This document shows positions 46,541 to 59,377 of a stretch of 64,000 nucleotides of DNA, piece after piece. Origin of the DNA: Eutypa lata (lineage: Eukaryota > Ascomycota > Sordariomycetes > Xylariales > Diatrypaceae); assembly GCA_022661535.1 (NCBI GenBank), contig JAKULF010000021.1, forward strand, positions 336,043-400,042, read 5' to 3'. The position numbers and the translations under genes are program-made. Every line of letters starts with the position of its first letter. Positions within the stretch are counted from its first letter, which is position 1. The notes under the pieces were generated by a model. The model had not been told where the DNA came from. It did no database searches and was given only the letters and a program-made list of their open reading frames with translations.

Positions 46541-46595
46541 TTGCAGCTTTGGGTGTATTGCAGCCAATAGGTCTTGGCTGCATTCCCCGTATGAC
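46541..46595 (+). repeat. Dispersed repeat, partial copy C
   Basis: It shares TTGCAGCT, TTGCAGCCAA, TTGGCTGCATTCCCCG and TATGACAG with copies A and B but lacks their upstream half. Confidence 0.5.
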
Positions 46596-47182
46596 AGCAA
46601 CGCAAAGGCCTACTCCCATCCAATTCGATTAGGTTCTTTAACACCATTAGAAATGACCCGGGCATATGATAAGATTACAGAAAAGCGGAAGTAAGCGGCA
46701 AGAACGGAGGCCCAATATACTATTGACTTGTTAATCAACGCTTAATATTCACTTTAAGCCATTACAATCACACCCGAACACCAGCTGTTTCATCAAACGA
46801 AGTTAAACAAATACTGTTTAATCTAGTAAGAACCCTAAGCTTTTATACCTGTATGATTTATATAGGAGCAGAGTTTTCGTAATACATGCTACCGAACTTT
46901 ACTCTAGCTAGCTACCTAGGTAGTTATGTAGGCCGTATGCCGTAACAGCTTATAAGCAGGAGGATCCCGTTTCGGTTAGTAACAACCCCTTCATCCTTTA
47001 AGAAGCTTTCTCAGGTGATTTTTTGTTCACCTAACCGTACGGCGGTCTGCCGGTTTCCCCTTATCTACTCCCGTTACTTGATCAAGATTTCAACGTTTCA
47101 TTTCGCTAAAAAGATAACAATTAGCTATCATAAGTTGTCTACATATTACTACCTGCACTGTAATAAGTTGTCCAGCGGCAAT

Positions 47183-50100
47183 ATGGGCTCGACAGCGTTG
47201 CATCAGTCTCGCGAGAAGCCCACTCTCGGGGCCTTACAGTACATGATACATCACATTATCCTGCCTCCACAACTGCCCCAGGAAGATGATTACTCCGCGG
47301 CGTATGAGGAAGTCTTGTTGCGTACCGTCCTTGATGATCTTCTCGACTTCAGAAGTCATATCCGCGGCGAGCACGTTGAAGCCGTCGCTTCGGCACACGC
47401 CATGTTAAGCAATCTACAGAGCGTGCATGACTTCTCGAGGCATGGTACCAAAATCAATGAGATACAACTCCTTGAGGCCTTTCAAAGTCTTAAACAACAG
47501 GGTGAGTAGTCTATTTCTCGGTCCTTATATTTACAGTCCCTTATACTTGATAGGTAACACAATCTCTCTTTATGTTCGTGCCCAAAACGCCGCCGTTCTT
47601 ATAAGCAGAAATCATGATTGTATTCACTTTGAAATGTTGGAGCTGGCCGCCCGGAATGAAGACGTTGTTACAACTAAAGGGAGACTTCGTCGGTCTTTCC
47701 CAGGCGTTGCTATATCTGTGCCCTTCGAAACATTCCAAGATCCAACATTTCAAGCCACAATTGCCCAGACATTGGCCAAGATGAGCCACCAAATTGCATA
47801 CGGAACTACACCAAAGGTCAAAAAGGCAGGAAGAATGCACGATGAAGATCGCGACACGATACACCCGAAGATGGTCACCGAACTTCTCTCGGCATTGCTG
47901 ATGTCTGTGGGCGAGCCTATTGAAGCCCGTCACATCTGGAAGAACACCCGCGAGGAAGTCCTTTGGGAGGATAGCCGGTTACCATGGCATCGGTCTCCCT
48001 TGTGGCTGCTTATCCGCATCTCGTTACAATTGCATTTTTCGCGATCAAAGGTTAAGACTTGCGATCAAGCAGACGACTACTACAAGAATTTCATGGTTTT
48101 CTTCTTGACAAACCTATTGCTTCAATCCCACGAGTATCCTCTTTCCTCCGAGACGCTGTCAGTCATAAGTGCTAAGCTGTCGCGTCGATACCTGAAACTT
48201 ACTACGCAGAACAATAAAGATGGCCTTCGATTCGCTACCGATGCTATTAGGAAGACCGACGATGCTCTCAGTAGGAAGTGGTGTGATATTCAAAAAAGAA
48301 GCTCTCGCTCTCATAAATTTGATCAGCTGAAGGACTTGGATCCTAAGCAGGATACTTACATGAGTCTCGGTATGTTCGACGAGTACACCGAACACATTGC
48401 GAAAGGGAAACATAATGTTAACCTGTTGGCTTTTCAACCAACATGTGCTCTGCCGGACCTTGACGATTCATCACTTCCGATACTTACCAATTTCCCGCGC
48501 GAAACTCCGACGACATTCAACATGCTAGCTTTCGAGACTTGGGTGTCCTCGAGGCTGGATGAGTGGCTGGCCGTTCACCGGCACCAACCACAGACGTGCA
48601 GAATGCTGAGACGCTCGATCGAGGAATATCACAAAGCGGCCATTAGTATTTACAGCGGAAACCCCGAAGCGATGTCCATTATGTATCTAACTATCCTAGA
48701 GCTCTGGATTGCAAGCGACCAGTCTGCAACGGAAGTCTGCAGAATTCTGGAAGAGTATGACCTGGTTATTCCACACAGCCTGCTGTGGAACCTAAACCTA
48801 CCCTCCAAGAGTCATATGGAGAGGCTGTCACTCATTGAAACTTACCTGAAGGACCGGTCTATACGTGCTTCTCTCCCAGCATCCGGCATCTTCAGCAGCT
48901 TTGGTGCGCCCAACAGCTTTGCAGTGCGATACTTCGACCAATCGGAAGAGCACCAAAACTTAATGGCACGTATAGAAATCCAGGCAGAGGATTTGAGGCG
49001 CGAGAAGTGCGGTGAACTCGGGGCCAAAAAGAACGAATATCGAATTCTCATGGCAAAATCCGATAGCATCGAATGTCAGTTCGACGAACATTTTGACGCG
49101 TACCACGGAATATTGCACCGAAGTCACAGCAGTGGTTGTCAGAAGTGTCAATACAATACTCAGGCTGATTCCTTGAAGATTAGCGTCTATGAGTGGCCAT
49201 TACCAGTCAAAAAGACCGAGGCTAAGTCGACGGTGTTTGAACTGCGGGTACCTGAGTCCTTTGGTCATTGGCGCGATTCTACCATCTATGTTAGTTCGAA
49301 TGTCCTCGGGATGGAATACACGTCTAAGACAGAACCACGAGCATCCTATACGCCGAAGGACTTCGAGGGTCTCTTTCACTATTTTAATGGATTCGATTGC
49401 GCCCAGCGAATAGTTCTACTGTCGGAGGACAAACCTCATGGAGTCACACATCGCAGGGCCAGGCATGTAAGCACGGTGACTGTTGACGACGTCTGCCTAC
49501 AAAATAGACTTCACTATAGATACTTTGATAGTCAAGCCGGATACTTTGCCACGAATCTCGAAACCTCGCCTTGGTTTACAGACTCGTGTACCTACAGACT
49601 CCCCGAACGGTTGTCATCATTGCAACAATTCATCACGCGCCCTGCTGAAAATCCCAACGGCCTAAGCCCGAATACTGTCATATCATCCCAGTCGGACTGC
49701 CCTAACAGTCTAACCTTCGAGGAGTATAAATCCCTGGCATCCATCCCCCTCGGCTATAGGGTCCAATGGATGAATATCTTGCGAGAGCTCGCTTCACCTA
49801 GCATTGACTTCAGAAATGAAGAAACTGTATTCGTGATCCTCCAATGCATCTTCCAAGCAGGGCCAAGCTATGGCGGACAGCTGCTCAGGGATGGTCACAT
49901 CATCTTGGATGACGAAGAGTTCTGTCTTACTTTGTTGGGAAATCTCTCGGAGGCTTTAGGTAGAGTCAGAAAGAACTGGCAGTCCTCTTGTGCGCTGAGC
50001 GTTTTCATATCCCTGACGTCCCGGGTTCTCTCCCTCACTTCCAGCCCGATTGTTATGCCAATGACTCTGGAAATCCTAGATACGGCCCGTGCTATCGCGA

Positions 50101-53100
50101 TGGATTGGGTAAATGCTATCAAAGAGAAGGCATACCAACTAACGAATGATGATCTCAGAACTGATTTGCACTATAAGGCTGTCACTGTCGCCTTGATTTG
50201 TCTTGACTCTTTCAATGTCGATGACAATGACTTGCGGGGTATCCTTGTTGCACCGGATCAAGCTTCTATCATGATGCAGTGCAACATTGTCATTCAGGAG
50301 GGCCTACGCAATATTCCAGAAGCGACTACTTGTTTGGCTTCAATTCTTAAGCGTCGCTGGGAGCGACTACAATACCGGGCGTTTGCTATTCTTGCAAACG
50401 AGATCGTGAAGACGAAGAGCCCGGCCTTGGATAGCGCTTTAAAGGCATCGTGGTCAACATACCAAGCACGGGGGAGTTGGCGGATCCTGGAAGCACCATA
50501 CGACCATTGGCTTACCAACCAGAAGATGTCAAATGCTGATGACCACACACTCGTTGTACACTTCAGTGTTCTCACAGGAGAACTTCTTGTCAATGGAGTT
50601 CCCCTTGACAGGCTACCGGCAGAGTACTCACAGGACCCTATGTACTCGACTCTATTTGGCCGATCTACGCTGGAGGTTATGCCTGCCTCTGTCGCAGGCA
50701 TGTCTTTTTCCGGGAAAAAGGAGTTCGCTGGCCATCAACTCCATTTTCGACTACATCGTAATGACAATCTAAGACCTTACCTTGTGATCCAAGCCTCAGC
50801 GGAAGACCAAACGTTCGAACTCATACCTCGCTATGTTCTGCAGGATTGTCTACCAACGTCCTTCGTGAATGATTTCGCCCATTGGTATAATACTGCTGAA
50901 GGTTTCCTGGAGTTTCGTCCAAGGGGAGACCCATGGACACATACGGGTCGGAATTGGAGACTGACCCGTGCAAGAGGAACTCCTTGCTGCCTTTGGCGAT
51001 TGACGAAGGAAGGGACTTCTTTGGTCGATATGAGAAGCAAGACCGCGCAGGATTTATCTGAAATTATCTCCCCTATAGAAGACCACCCTTGGCTACACGT
51101 GATCCTCAATGAATCTACATCTTCTGTCGATATAGAGCTTCCTAGGATCCAGCTGGGATTTTACCTCACTATAGGGGACACAACTATCTGGTCTCGACAG
51201 TTCCGCGGACTGTCAGTTGACGGGGATCAGTCGTTTGGGACTCTCTTTGGGCTTCAGAATGTGCTCAAGTTGAGGAGCGAACAGGTCGACCTCCGAAACA
51301 AGGTCATCATACCAAATGGACAAATATCGTATAACAGGGAAGGTGATCACGTCCGCGTCACCATAGATAAGGCCTCTACCACAAGAGCGCACGCCTACGA
51401 AGTGGATAGCTTGCTCGGCAGATTGGTGGATAACAACAGCTTGCAGAGTAAACTCCTATTATCATATCTTTATGCTTTAACGTCGTTCAACTTGCCGGAT
51501 CCCTTGACTGGTTGCACGGGGACCGAGTCAGCGCTGACAATCTTGAGGTCGGCTTCTGTCAGATCGTTCAATAGTCTGTGTCGGGAGGATTTCGACGTGT
51601 TGGCCAACATTGCTCTTCTAAGTCCGCAGAGGAGGTACTATCCTGAAAATAAGCGCGAGATGCAAACCGTGGGTTGGTCGCCTAAACTTGGGGTTTTGGC
51701 CCAACACGGGGCTTTCCACAGCATCGTGTGTTCGATCTTTGACCAGGCTAAGAATCTCAAATTCCTTTACCGCGATTCCTACGTTGATCCTCCTGAGCTT
51801 CGCGAAGTCGTTGGCGATTTGTTGCACCGTGATAACATTCGCTCGGCCACCTTCCGAATCTCTGGGTTCGGAGCAGAAGACCACACCGTTGACAACGATG
51901 TTACGTATTCATCTAGGGATCGAGAACAGCCCTCATCTGGGGTTTCTCTAGCTCTTGCACTCTCCAGCGCCATATTCCACGGCAATTTCAGCCTCCATTC
52001 TGCTGTGCCAGTAGACCTCAGATCGTATCTCTGGGATTTTCTTAGCAGTCAGGTTTCTGATCTACCGGGATCCCAAGGACCAATCGATTCACTCAATTTC
52101 CACTACGACAGTGATCTGCTTTTGAATTCAAAGAAGGTGATCGCAACTAATTGGAATATACTACATAAGGCACTCAGTTTTCCCAACATCGGTCCGAACA
52201 AATTTCAGGTTATGGCCTGGCTTTCTACCCTGGCGTTTGCCGAAGACGTTGACGTCAATGTCATCCAAGTATTGGCATCGTTCTTCACTGTTCGCAAGAT
52301 GGGTGAAATCTCAACGCCCGGTGCTATATCATTCCACTTGTCACACGGGTTTCAAATGGACATGGCCCAACTGGAGAGTTTAATCAGATCCGCATGTCGA
52401 CCATTCGCAGAATCTCCAGACGCAACACTCGATAGATACACCGGAGAATCTTACAACAGCCTTCAGCAACGTCAGTCGTCCCAATTTAAAAGGCATCGCA
52501 AAGAGGCCACTAACAGCCTTGCGAAAGCTCTAGAGTCTCAGTGGCCCCGTGAACAGCCGTTCCGGCCCAAGAGCAACTCACATGAATGGGATACCTATAT
52601 CAGAATGGATCAAGTCATGGAAAAGGTCAGAGAATTCTTCCAAACACGTTACGACAATCGGTGTCTCAAGGAGTATCTAGGTCAGATAAGTGATACTCTG
52701 CCTCGGTATGTTGTACCGGTATCTATGCCTGCTTGTTTGCCCAGAGAAAAGGGACGACCCATTCACTGTCAGGAAGGCTTCATCAGCAACGACGACCTCT
52801 TTATTTGCTCAAGGCCTTCTGGAACCCCTTCTGGGACCCCTTCTGGCACGGGTTTACTAGTAGATATCTTGAACCCAACGCCGAGCACTATTGAGACAAC
52901 CTTTCGGCTTCACGCTCTGATGGTAAAACTCGACACAAAAGCCCAGTCTACCTACGAAACCGACTACATGGCTGCCTTGAGAACGAGTCTTGGGTCTTTA
53001 AAACTACGTAGAGAATACTATGAGCTGGGACTTCTAGAAGAGAACCACTTACAGCTCTTAAGTCGCCATCGGGAGTGCTGCGAAAAGGCTGTCCATTTGC

Positions 53101-56100
53101 TTTATGACAACATGGTCAAAGCTGTGATCCGTGGGCAGGGGGCTAGAGGCAGCCCTTATGCAATACAGGATGGTCCAACGCAAGGACTGCAACACTGGCC
53201 GAGACTCTCCCCGAGGTTCTTCCTCCAACGTCTTGCACGACATTGGTGGGCTACTCTGTCAGATGACTGGAAAGATTACATTGTGCGCTATGGCGTCGCT
53301 CTCACCCAGATGCAACGGGCAGGACGAATGCTCGGCGCCATTCGGAACCACCCGGCGTTGATGAATGAATTGCGGAACCCTGGCCATACAAATTGGAGTC
53401 CCCGCCAGTACCCCGAGTCCCTGTTATTGGAAGTGGAAAGCGGTATCATGATTCGTGAAGCCCAGGAACAGATCGGTGCTAACATGAGAAACCCACCCTC
53501 CCCCGAGAATGTTGTGGAGAATGTTGCAATGCAGCTCAACATGGGTGAGGGCAAGTCCTCTGTGATTGTCCCTCGGGAAGCAGCTGCCCTTGCCAACGGC
53601 TCACAGTTGGTGAGAGTGATCGTGGCCAAGCCACAGTCCAAGCAAATGTACCAGATGCTGATATCCAAGCTGGGGGGGTTGCTGGATAGACAAGTCTACC
53701 AGATACCCTTCTCCCGTTCGGTAAAGGTGACCGAGTCGGAAGCTGCTACTATCTTCCGCACTTTTGAGGATTGCATGACGACAGGCGGTATTCTGCTCAT
53801 CCAACCCGAGCACATTCTCTCCTTCAAACTCATTGGTATCGAAAGTGCCGTGACTGGGAAGTGTAGCCTTAGTCAGAGTTTGACAGAAACCCAGGAGTTT
53901 CTCAACTTTCGAACACGCGATGTTGTGGACGAGAGTGACGAGAACTTCAGCGTCAAGTTCGAGTTAGTATATACAATGGGCACGCAACGTCCGATTGAAC
54001 ACAGTCCCGAGCGGTGGATCTACGTCCAACGAATCCTAGATATTTTCAGAGAGGTGCTGCCTGAAGTCCGTGGAGAACTACACCAGTCAGTGGAAGTAGA
54101 TTCCGAACTCCCCGGATCCTTTCCGCGGACTCGGATTTTGCGGCACGATGCCAAAGACCGCATCCTTTCTCGTATCGCAGAATGCGTCTGTGCCACAGGA
54201 CTCCCGGGGTTTCCAATTGCAAGGCAACCAAGAGATGTGCGCGAAGCTGTTTACACCTACATCACCGAGTTCGAGCCTTCCACGACTGTCATAAAGTTGG
54301 TGGAGAATCCAGCCCCCAACGGATTCTGGACTGGCTCCCAGAATACTTTGCTCTTGCTCCGAGGTCTCATAGCGGGGGGGATTCTAGCATTCAGCTTTGG
54401 GGAAAAGCGATGGAGGGTCGATTTTGGGCTTGATTCAAGCAGAAGTCCGGGGACGAGACTTGCAGTACCTTATCGAGCTAAGGACAACCCCTCCACGCGA
54501 TCCGAGTTTAGTCATCCCGACGTCGTGATCGTCTTAACATCGGTGAGTTATTACTATGGAGGATTGGCCAATGCCGACCTCGAACTCGCATTCCATCATC
54601 TCCTGAGATCTGATCAAGCAGAGCTGGAGTATCGCGAATGGATAAAGGACGCTGCTCCAGGTTTGCCATTGGCGGTTCAGCAGTTAGTAGGCATTAACCT
54701 AGATGATCGTTCCCAATGTGATGAAATGGTATACCCACATTTCCGGTACGCCAAAGGCGCCATTGACTATTTCTTGGCTCATATTGTTTTTCCGAAGGAG
54801 ATGAAGGAATTCCCGCATAAGCTCTCTGCATCGGGCTGGGATATTGGCGAACGCAAACCACATCCTACCACGGGATTCAGCGGTACTAATGATTCTCGTG
54901 TCGTCCTCCCACTTGATATTCGCCAGCTTGATTTGGAGGACCAAGAGCACACGAACGCTTTAGTCTTGGAGAATCTACTCCGACCCGAGAATTCGGTTGA
55001 GCTGATGACGCCGACGCGAGAACCTGGTCTATCAAACGCCCAAGTGTTGCTGGACATGGTCGCACAGATGAAAACTCCAACACGCGTCATCTTAGATGTA
55101 GGTGCGCAAATACTAGAGCTTGATAACCTTGAAGTTGCCAAAGAGTGGCTTCGCAATGTTCGTGATACGGAGGGCACTCAAGCGGTCGTCTTTGTTGACG
55201 ACAACGACGAGCTATGTGTGCTTAACCGGAAGGGATTCATAGAGCCGCTACAGATATCACCTTACCTGACTCAACTGGACATGTGCCTTGTGTACTTAGA
55301 TGAAGCCCACACAAGGGGTATAGACTTGAAGATGCCAGGGAACTATCGCGCCGCAGTTACCCTAGGAGCAAACCTAACAAAGGATCGACTAGTTCAGGGT
55401 AAGTCACAGAAGCCCCCAATGCTATACCGACATACTGATAATATTATAGCATGTATGAGAATGAGAATGCTAGGGAACGGGCAAGCCGTTGTATTCTGCG
55501 TCTCTGGAGAAATCCAAAACAAGATCCGCGAGCGGTTTCCAACATCTGAGTCGAGTGTAGATTCGGGGATTGCCGTTTCAGATATTCTCGCTTGGACTAT
55601 TACGGAAACGTGGCTCGACGTCAAGCGCAGCATGCCACTGTGGGCAATGCAGGGCCGTAGGCATCGACGGCACAAGGCGATTTTGGAGCAGATTCACAAC
55701 AAGAGGGAGGCCGGGCTGACCAAGGAAGAAGCGGATCTGTTTCTTGAGGACGAGGCACGATCGTTAAATGCCAGATATCGTCCTCGACACGACACAAGTT
55801 TGGAGCAATGTACTGTTCAGAACAACGCGGACCCCATAACTGTCCGCTGCATGCAGTTCAAGGATCTTAGGCCGAATGCAGAAGCACTACAGGAGGAACA
55901 AGAGCGTGAGCTTTCTCCTGAAATCGAACAGGAACGGGAGGACCAGAGACCGCCTCCTGCGCAGCCCGCTTCACATGAGGTACATCGTGATATCTTGCAA
56001 TTCGTGTGCTCGGGGGAACTGGCCGCGAATTCTCCGGCCTACATGCCGGCATGGCGATCGCTTCACGACACTAGCGCTGCGTCTTCTTTCGACGTGATGC

Positions 56101-56732
56101 AGTTCTCCTCTAGACTGCTAGTGACAGCCGACTTCAGGAGAACCGTTATTGCCGCCGAGGAAAAGCAGTACACTTCGGATTCATATCAACGCCCCGTGCA
56201 ATGGATCTTGACGAGTCTTCGCTCTCATGCTTGTGCTGTTTCAGACATGATTGTTGTCAGTCCGTATGAGGCCAATGAACTACTTCCAAGGATCGCACAA
56301 TCCAACTATGTGGCGTTACATATCTATGCGCCGCGTCCGAACTTGGGATACCGCGCGTTGGACAAGCTCGAACTGTATACGGTCTCCGGGAGACTTGGAG
56401 CTCGAGAGCTGCCTTGCCCCCTCGTAACCGAGCTGAACCTATTTGCCGGTCAGCTGTACCTGAGCTCATTCGAGGAGTACGTCGAGGTGTGCAAGTTTCT
56501 TGGCCTCGCCTGGCAGCCAGCTCGCGACGGCGAAGTCATTGCCGCGGATGGATTTATTCTTGAGGACAGTGATGGAAGGGTTGGCGGTGAGTCTGGATTG
56601 CAAAAGAGCCCGGTCCGGTTCTGCAAGGTACTATCAACCAAGATTCGACGGAATTGCGAATCGATTAACAAGACGCACATGGGCAAATTGTTAGACAACC
56701 AGCTACTTGCCCCTGATGATTTCGGAGATTAG
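47183..56732 (+). CDS. Giant DUF6606-DUF3638-DUF3645 ATPase-like protein
   Basis: Exons 47183-47501, 47554-55398 and 55450-56732 give 3148 residues. The second intron (51 bases) leaves the frame open, but removing it joins LVQ to ACMRMRMLGNG, the form expected for the family. The N-terminus GALQYMIHHIILPPQLPQED is typical of DUF6606. NMGEGKSSVIVP (Walker A, Lys2107) begins the DUF3638 region, and YLDEAHTRGIDL (Asp2689-His2692) is its Walker-B-like DEAH box. Near the C-terminus LQEEQERELSPEIEQE and a Pro-rich linker precede the final globular part. Such proteins occur in many filamentous fungi, oomycetes and some plants; older annotations call some of them ubiquitin thiolesterases, and their function is not established. 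A GTPS repeat lies at about 52818-52850. The gene is intact although its stop is only about 120 bases from RIP-mutated DNA. No partner gene is evident. Confidence 0.9.
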
Positions 56733-56737
56733 CCTAG

Positions 56738-56789
56738 CCGCTTTATATCACTTCATTATACCTACGAGATGTTATAAATAGCACCGTAA
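56738..56789 (+). repeat. Unmutated copy of a short repeat whose mutated copy lies at 57360
   Basis: CCGCTTTATATCACTTCATT...CTACGAGATGTTAT...CACCGTAA corresponds to 57360-57413, where it reads CCGCTTTATATTACTTTAT...TTACGAAATGTTAT...TATCGTAA. Most differences are C to T and G to A. It begins six bases after the stop codon of the giant gene. Confidence 0.55.
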
Positions 56790-58562
56790 GAGGTAACGTC
56801 CCGGACGCCTTTAACAAAAGCAAAGTCGAACTTTCGGAAATTTAAGAAAACCCGGTTACGAAAAGTTTTGCAATTTAATAAATATAAAAAAAAACTTATT
56901 TTATTTATTATATTATTTATTTATTTAATTTATAAATTTAATAAAATAATTTTAATTTTTTTTAATTTTTTTTAATTTAATTTAATTAAAAAATATTACG
57001 TAATAATAAATATAACTTTAATATAAAAAGATTTATAATTATAACGTTTTATTAATTATTTTTTAATAATAAATATAAATTAAATTATTTTATTATATAT
57101 TTAATTTATTTTATAAATTTATATATAATTAATTAAATATTTTAATAATATAAATTTTTTAAAAAATAATATTTATAATATATATATTATTATTACGAAT
57201 TAAATAAAAAAACGTATTACGTAATTTTAAATATTTAAAAAATAAATAAAAATAATAAATTAATAAAAAAAAATATATAATTATAACGATATAAAATATA
57301 AATGTTATTTTTAACCGTTATATTATTAAAAGTAAATACGTTATTAACTTAAAAATTAACCGCTTTATATTACTTTATATAATATATTTACGAAATGTTA
57401 TTTAATATCGTAATAATAATAATAATTAATATTTTTAAATTATTTATATATAAATAAAATAAATTATTTAAAAGTTTTTTTTATTATAAATGCTTTTTTA
57501 TTATTTTAATTATTTAATTATTATTATAATTATTTAATTTATACGTATTATTTAAAATAAATCGTAATATTATTTTTTTAATATATTAAATTTCGTTTCG
57601 AAATTATATAAATTTTAAATATTAAAAAACTTTAAGCAAAATCTTTAATAATTAAACGATATATATCGTTAACTTTATTTTTCGTATTTGTATTATTTAA
57701 ATTATTATTATTTTTTATATTAAACTTATTAATAACGGTTATTTTTTAAATTATAAATTTATACGTAATCGTAATTAATTATTTAAAATAATTCTTTACG
57801 AAATAATTTAAAGCATTATATTTTTAACATTTATTATTACGTTATTATTCGTTTTTTTAACTTTAAATTAACGAAAAAGTTATAAGTTTTAAATAAATAA
57901 AAGTTACGTTAACGTTTATTAATTTACGTAAATTTAAAAGCTTTTATATATTAATAATAAATTTTAAATTATTAATACTTTAATATAATTTAATTAAGTT
58001 AAATATTAATTCGATAATATTTAAAGTAATATTTATTATATTAAAACGTTAATAATTAAAATAATAATTTATATAAATATAACTTTTATTATAAAATTAA
58101 CGATAAAGCTTTTTAATAAAAATTAAATATATAAATAATAAAACTTTAAAATTATTAATTTTAATTTATAAACGATTTAAAAAAGCTTATTAAAGCTTTT
58201 AAATACATTAATTATTTATTATTTTATCGATATTATTACGAATATTATATAAAGCTTATTTTTAATTAATTAAAAATTAACGAAAAAAATTATCGTTTTT
58301 TATATTTATTTTTTTAAGTTTAATTTTATTATATAATTATTTATTAAAGTTATCGTAAAAATAATTAAAAACGTTAAAAATTTTAATTAACGTTTTAAAT
58401 TATTTATTTATACGTTTAACGTATTATAATTACGAAATAATTAAATTTTTAACTTTTAATTTTAAACGATTATAAATATAATAAATATAAATATAATTAT
58501 TATTAAAAATAAAATCGTTAATTTATATTTTACTTTTTATTTTAAAAAATTATATATCGTAT

Positions 58563-58740
58563 AAAATAAAGCCTAGCACATAAAAGGTAACGGTCGGGGC
58601 GCTTCGCCGATTATTTTTAAATAATAAGCACGAGTTAAGCCGCTTTATTAATGCGCTTAATTTATTACGCGAGTTCGTACGCGGTTAATCGGGCGCTTTA
58701 ACGATTATCGGCGATCCGTATAGCATTACGTAATCCGTAT
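58563..58740. other. Moderate-GC island inside the RIP block
   Basis: About 180 bases with normal GC (GGTAACGGTCGGGGCGCTTCGCC, continuing with many GCG and CGG) split the AT block. CpG is abundant and CpA sparse, so it may be a mutated but originally GC-rich segment. No ORF or RNA fold was identified. Confidence 0.6.
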
Positions 58741-59270
58741 TTTAAAATACAATTTATATTATATATATATTATAATATATACGATTTTTATTTATATATT
58801 TTTAATTTATATATTTTTATTTATTATTATTATTATATATATTTTTTTATTTTAAATTTAATTTAATTTTTAAAAATAATATATAAATATATTAAAAAAT
58901 AATAAAATATAAAAATTAATTTATATTAATTTAAAAATAATATATAAATTTATATATTTATATAATATAAATTAAAATAAATTAAAATATATTTATATTA
59001 ATATAAATATATAATATTAAATTAAAAATATTTTTATATATATTTTAAAATATTAATTTATTAAATATTAAAATTTTATTTTATATAAAATTAAATATAA
59101 ATATAAATAAATTTAATAAATAAATATTTAATATATTTAAATTATAATAGTTTTTTAAAATTAAAATTAATTATAATAATTATAATATATTATAATTTTT
59201 TTTAATAATTTATAATTATATTATTTAATTATAAAAATTTTTATTTTTAATATTTTTATTTTATTTTTAA

Positions 59271-59377
59271 TAATTTTAAATAACTTTAATTTACTTTAAA
59301 TTATTTTAAATTACTTTAAATTATTTTAAATTATTTTAAATTATTTTAAATTATTTTAAATTATTTTAAATTATTTT
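59271..59377. repeat. Tandem repeat, 10-base unit TTATTTTAAA
   Basis: About ten consecutive copies lie within the AT block; a few carry C (TTACTTTAAA). Confidence 0.8.

Larger units (their letters stand above)
45665..47182. other. Intergenic, 1.5 kb, with two dispersed repeat copies
   Basis: It lies between the NRPS end and the giant gene. It holds copies B and C of the dispersed repeat, listed separately, and is otherwise AT-leaning. The frame that is open from 47015 runs into the giant gene, but 47015-47182 reads as leader. Confidence 0.55.

Noticed and set aside
47427..47553. A frame opening at 47427 as the start of the giant protein
   Set aside because: Its first 40 or so residues are an alternate-frame reading of exon 1 plus an intron. 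The exon starting at 47183 splices in frame at 47501/47554 and gives the family's conserved N-terminus.
55399..55449. An 18-residue family-specific insertion after the DEAH box of the giant protein
   Set aside because: It has a GTAAGT donor, a TAG acceptor and a length divisible by three. Splicing it out restores a continuous conserved segment.
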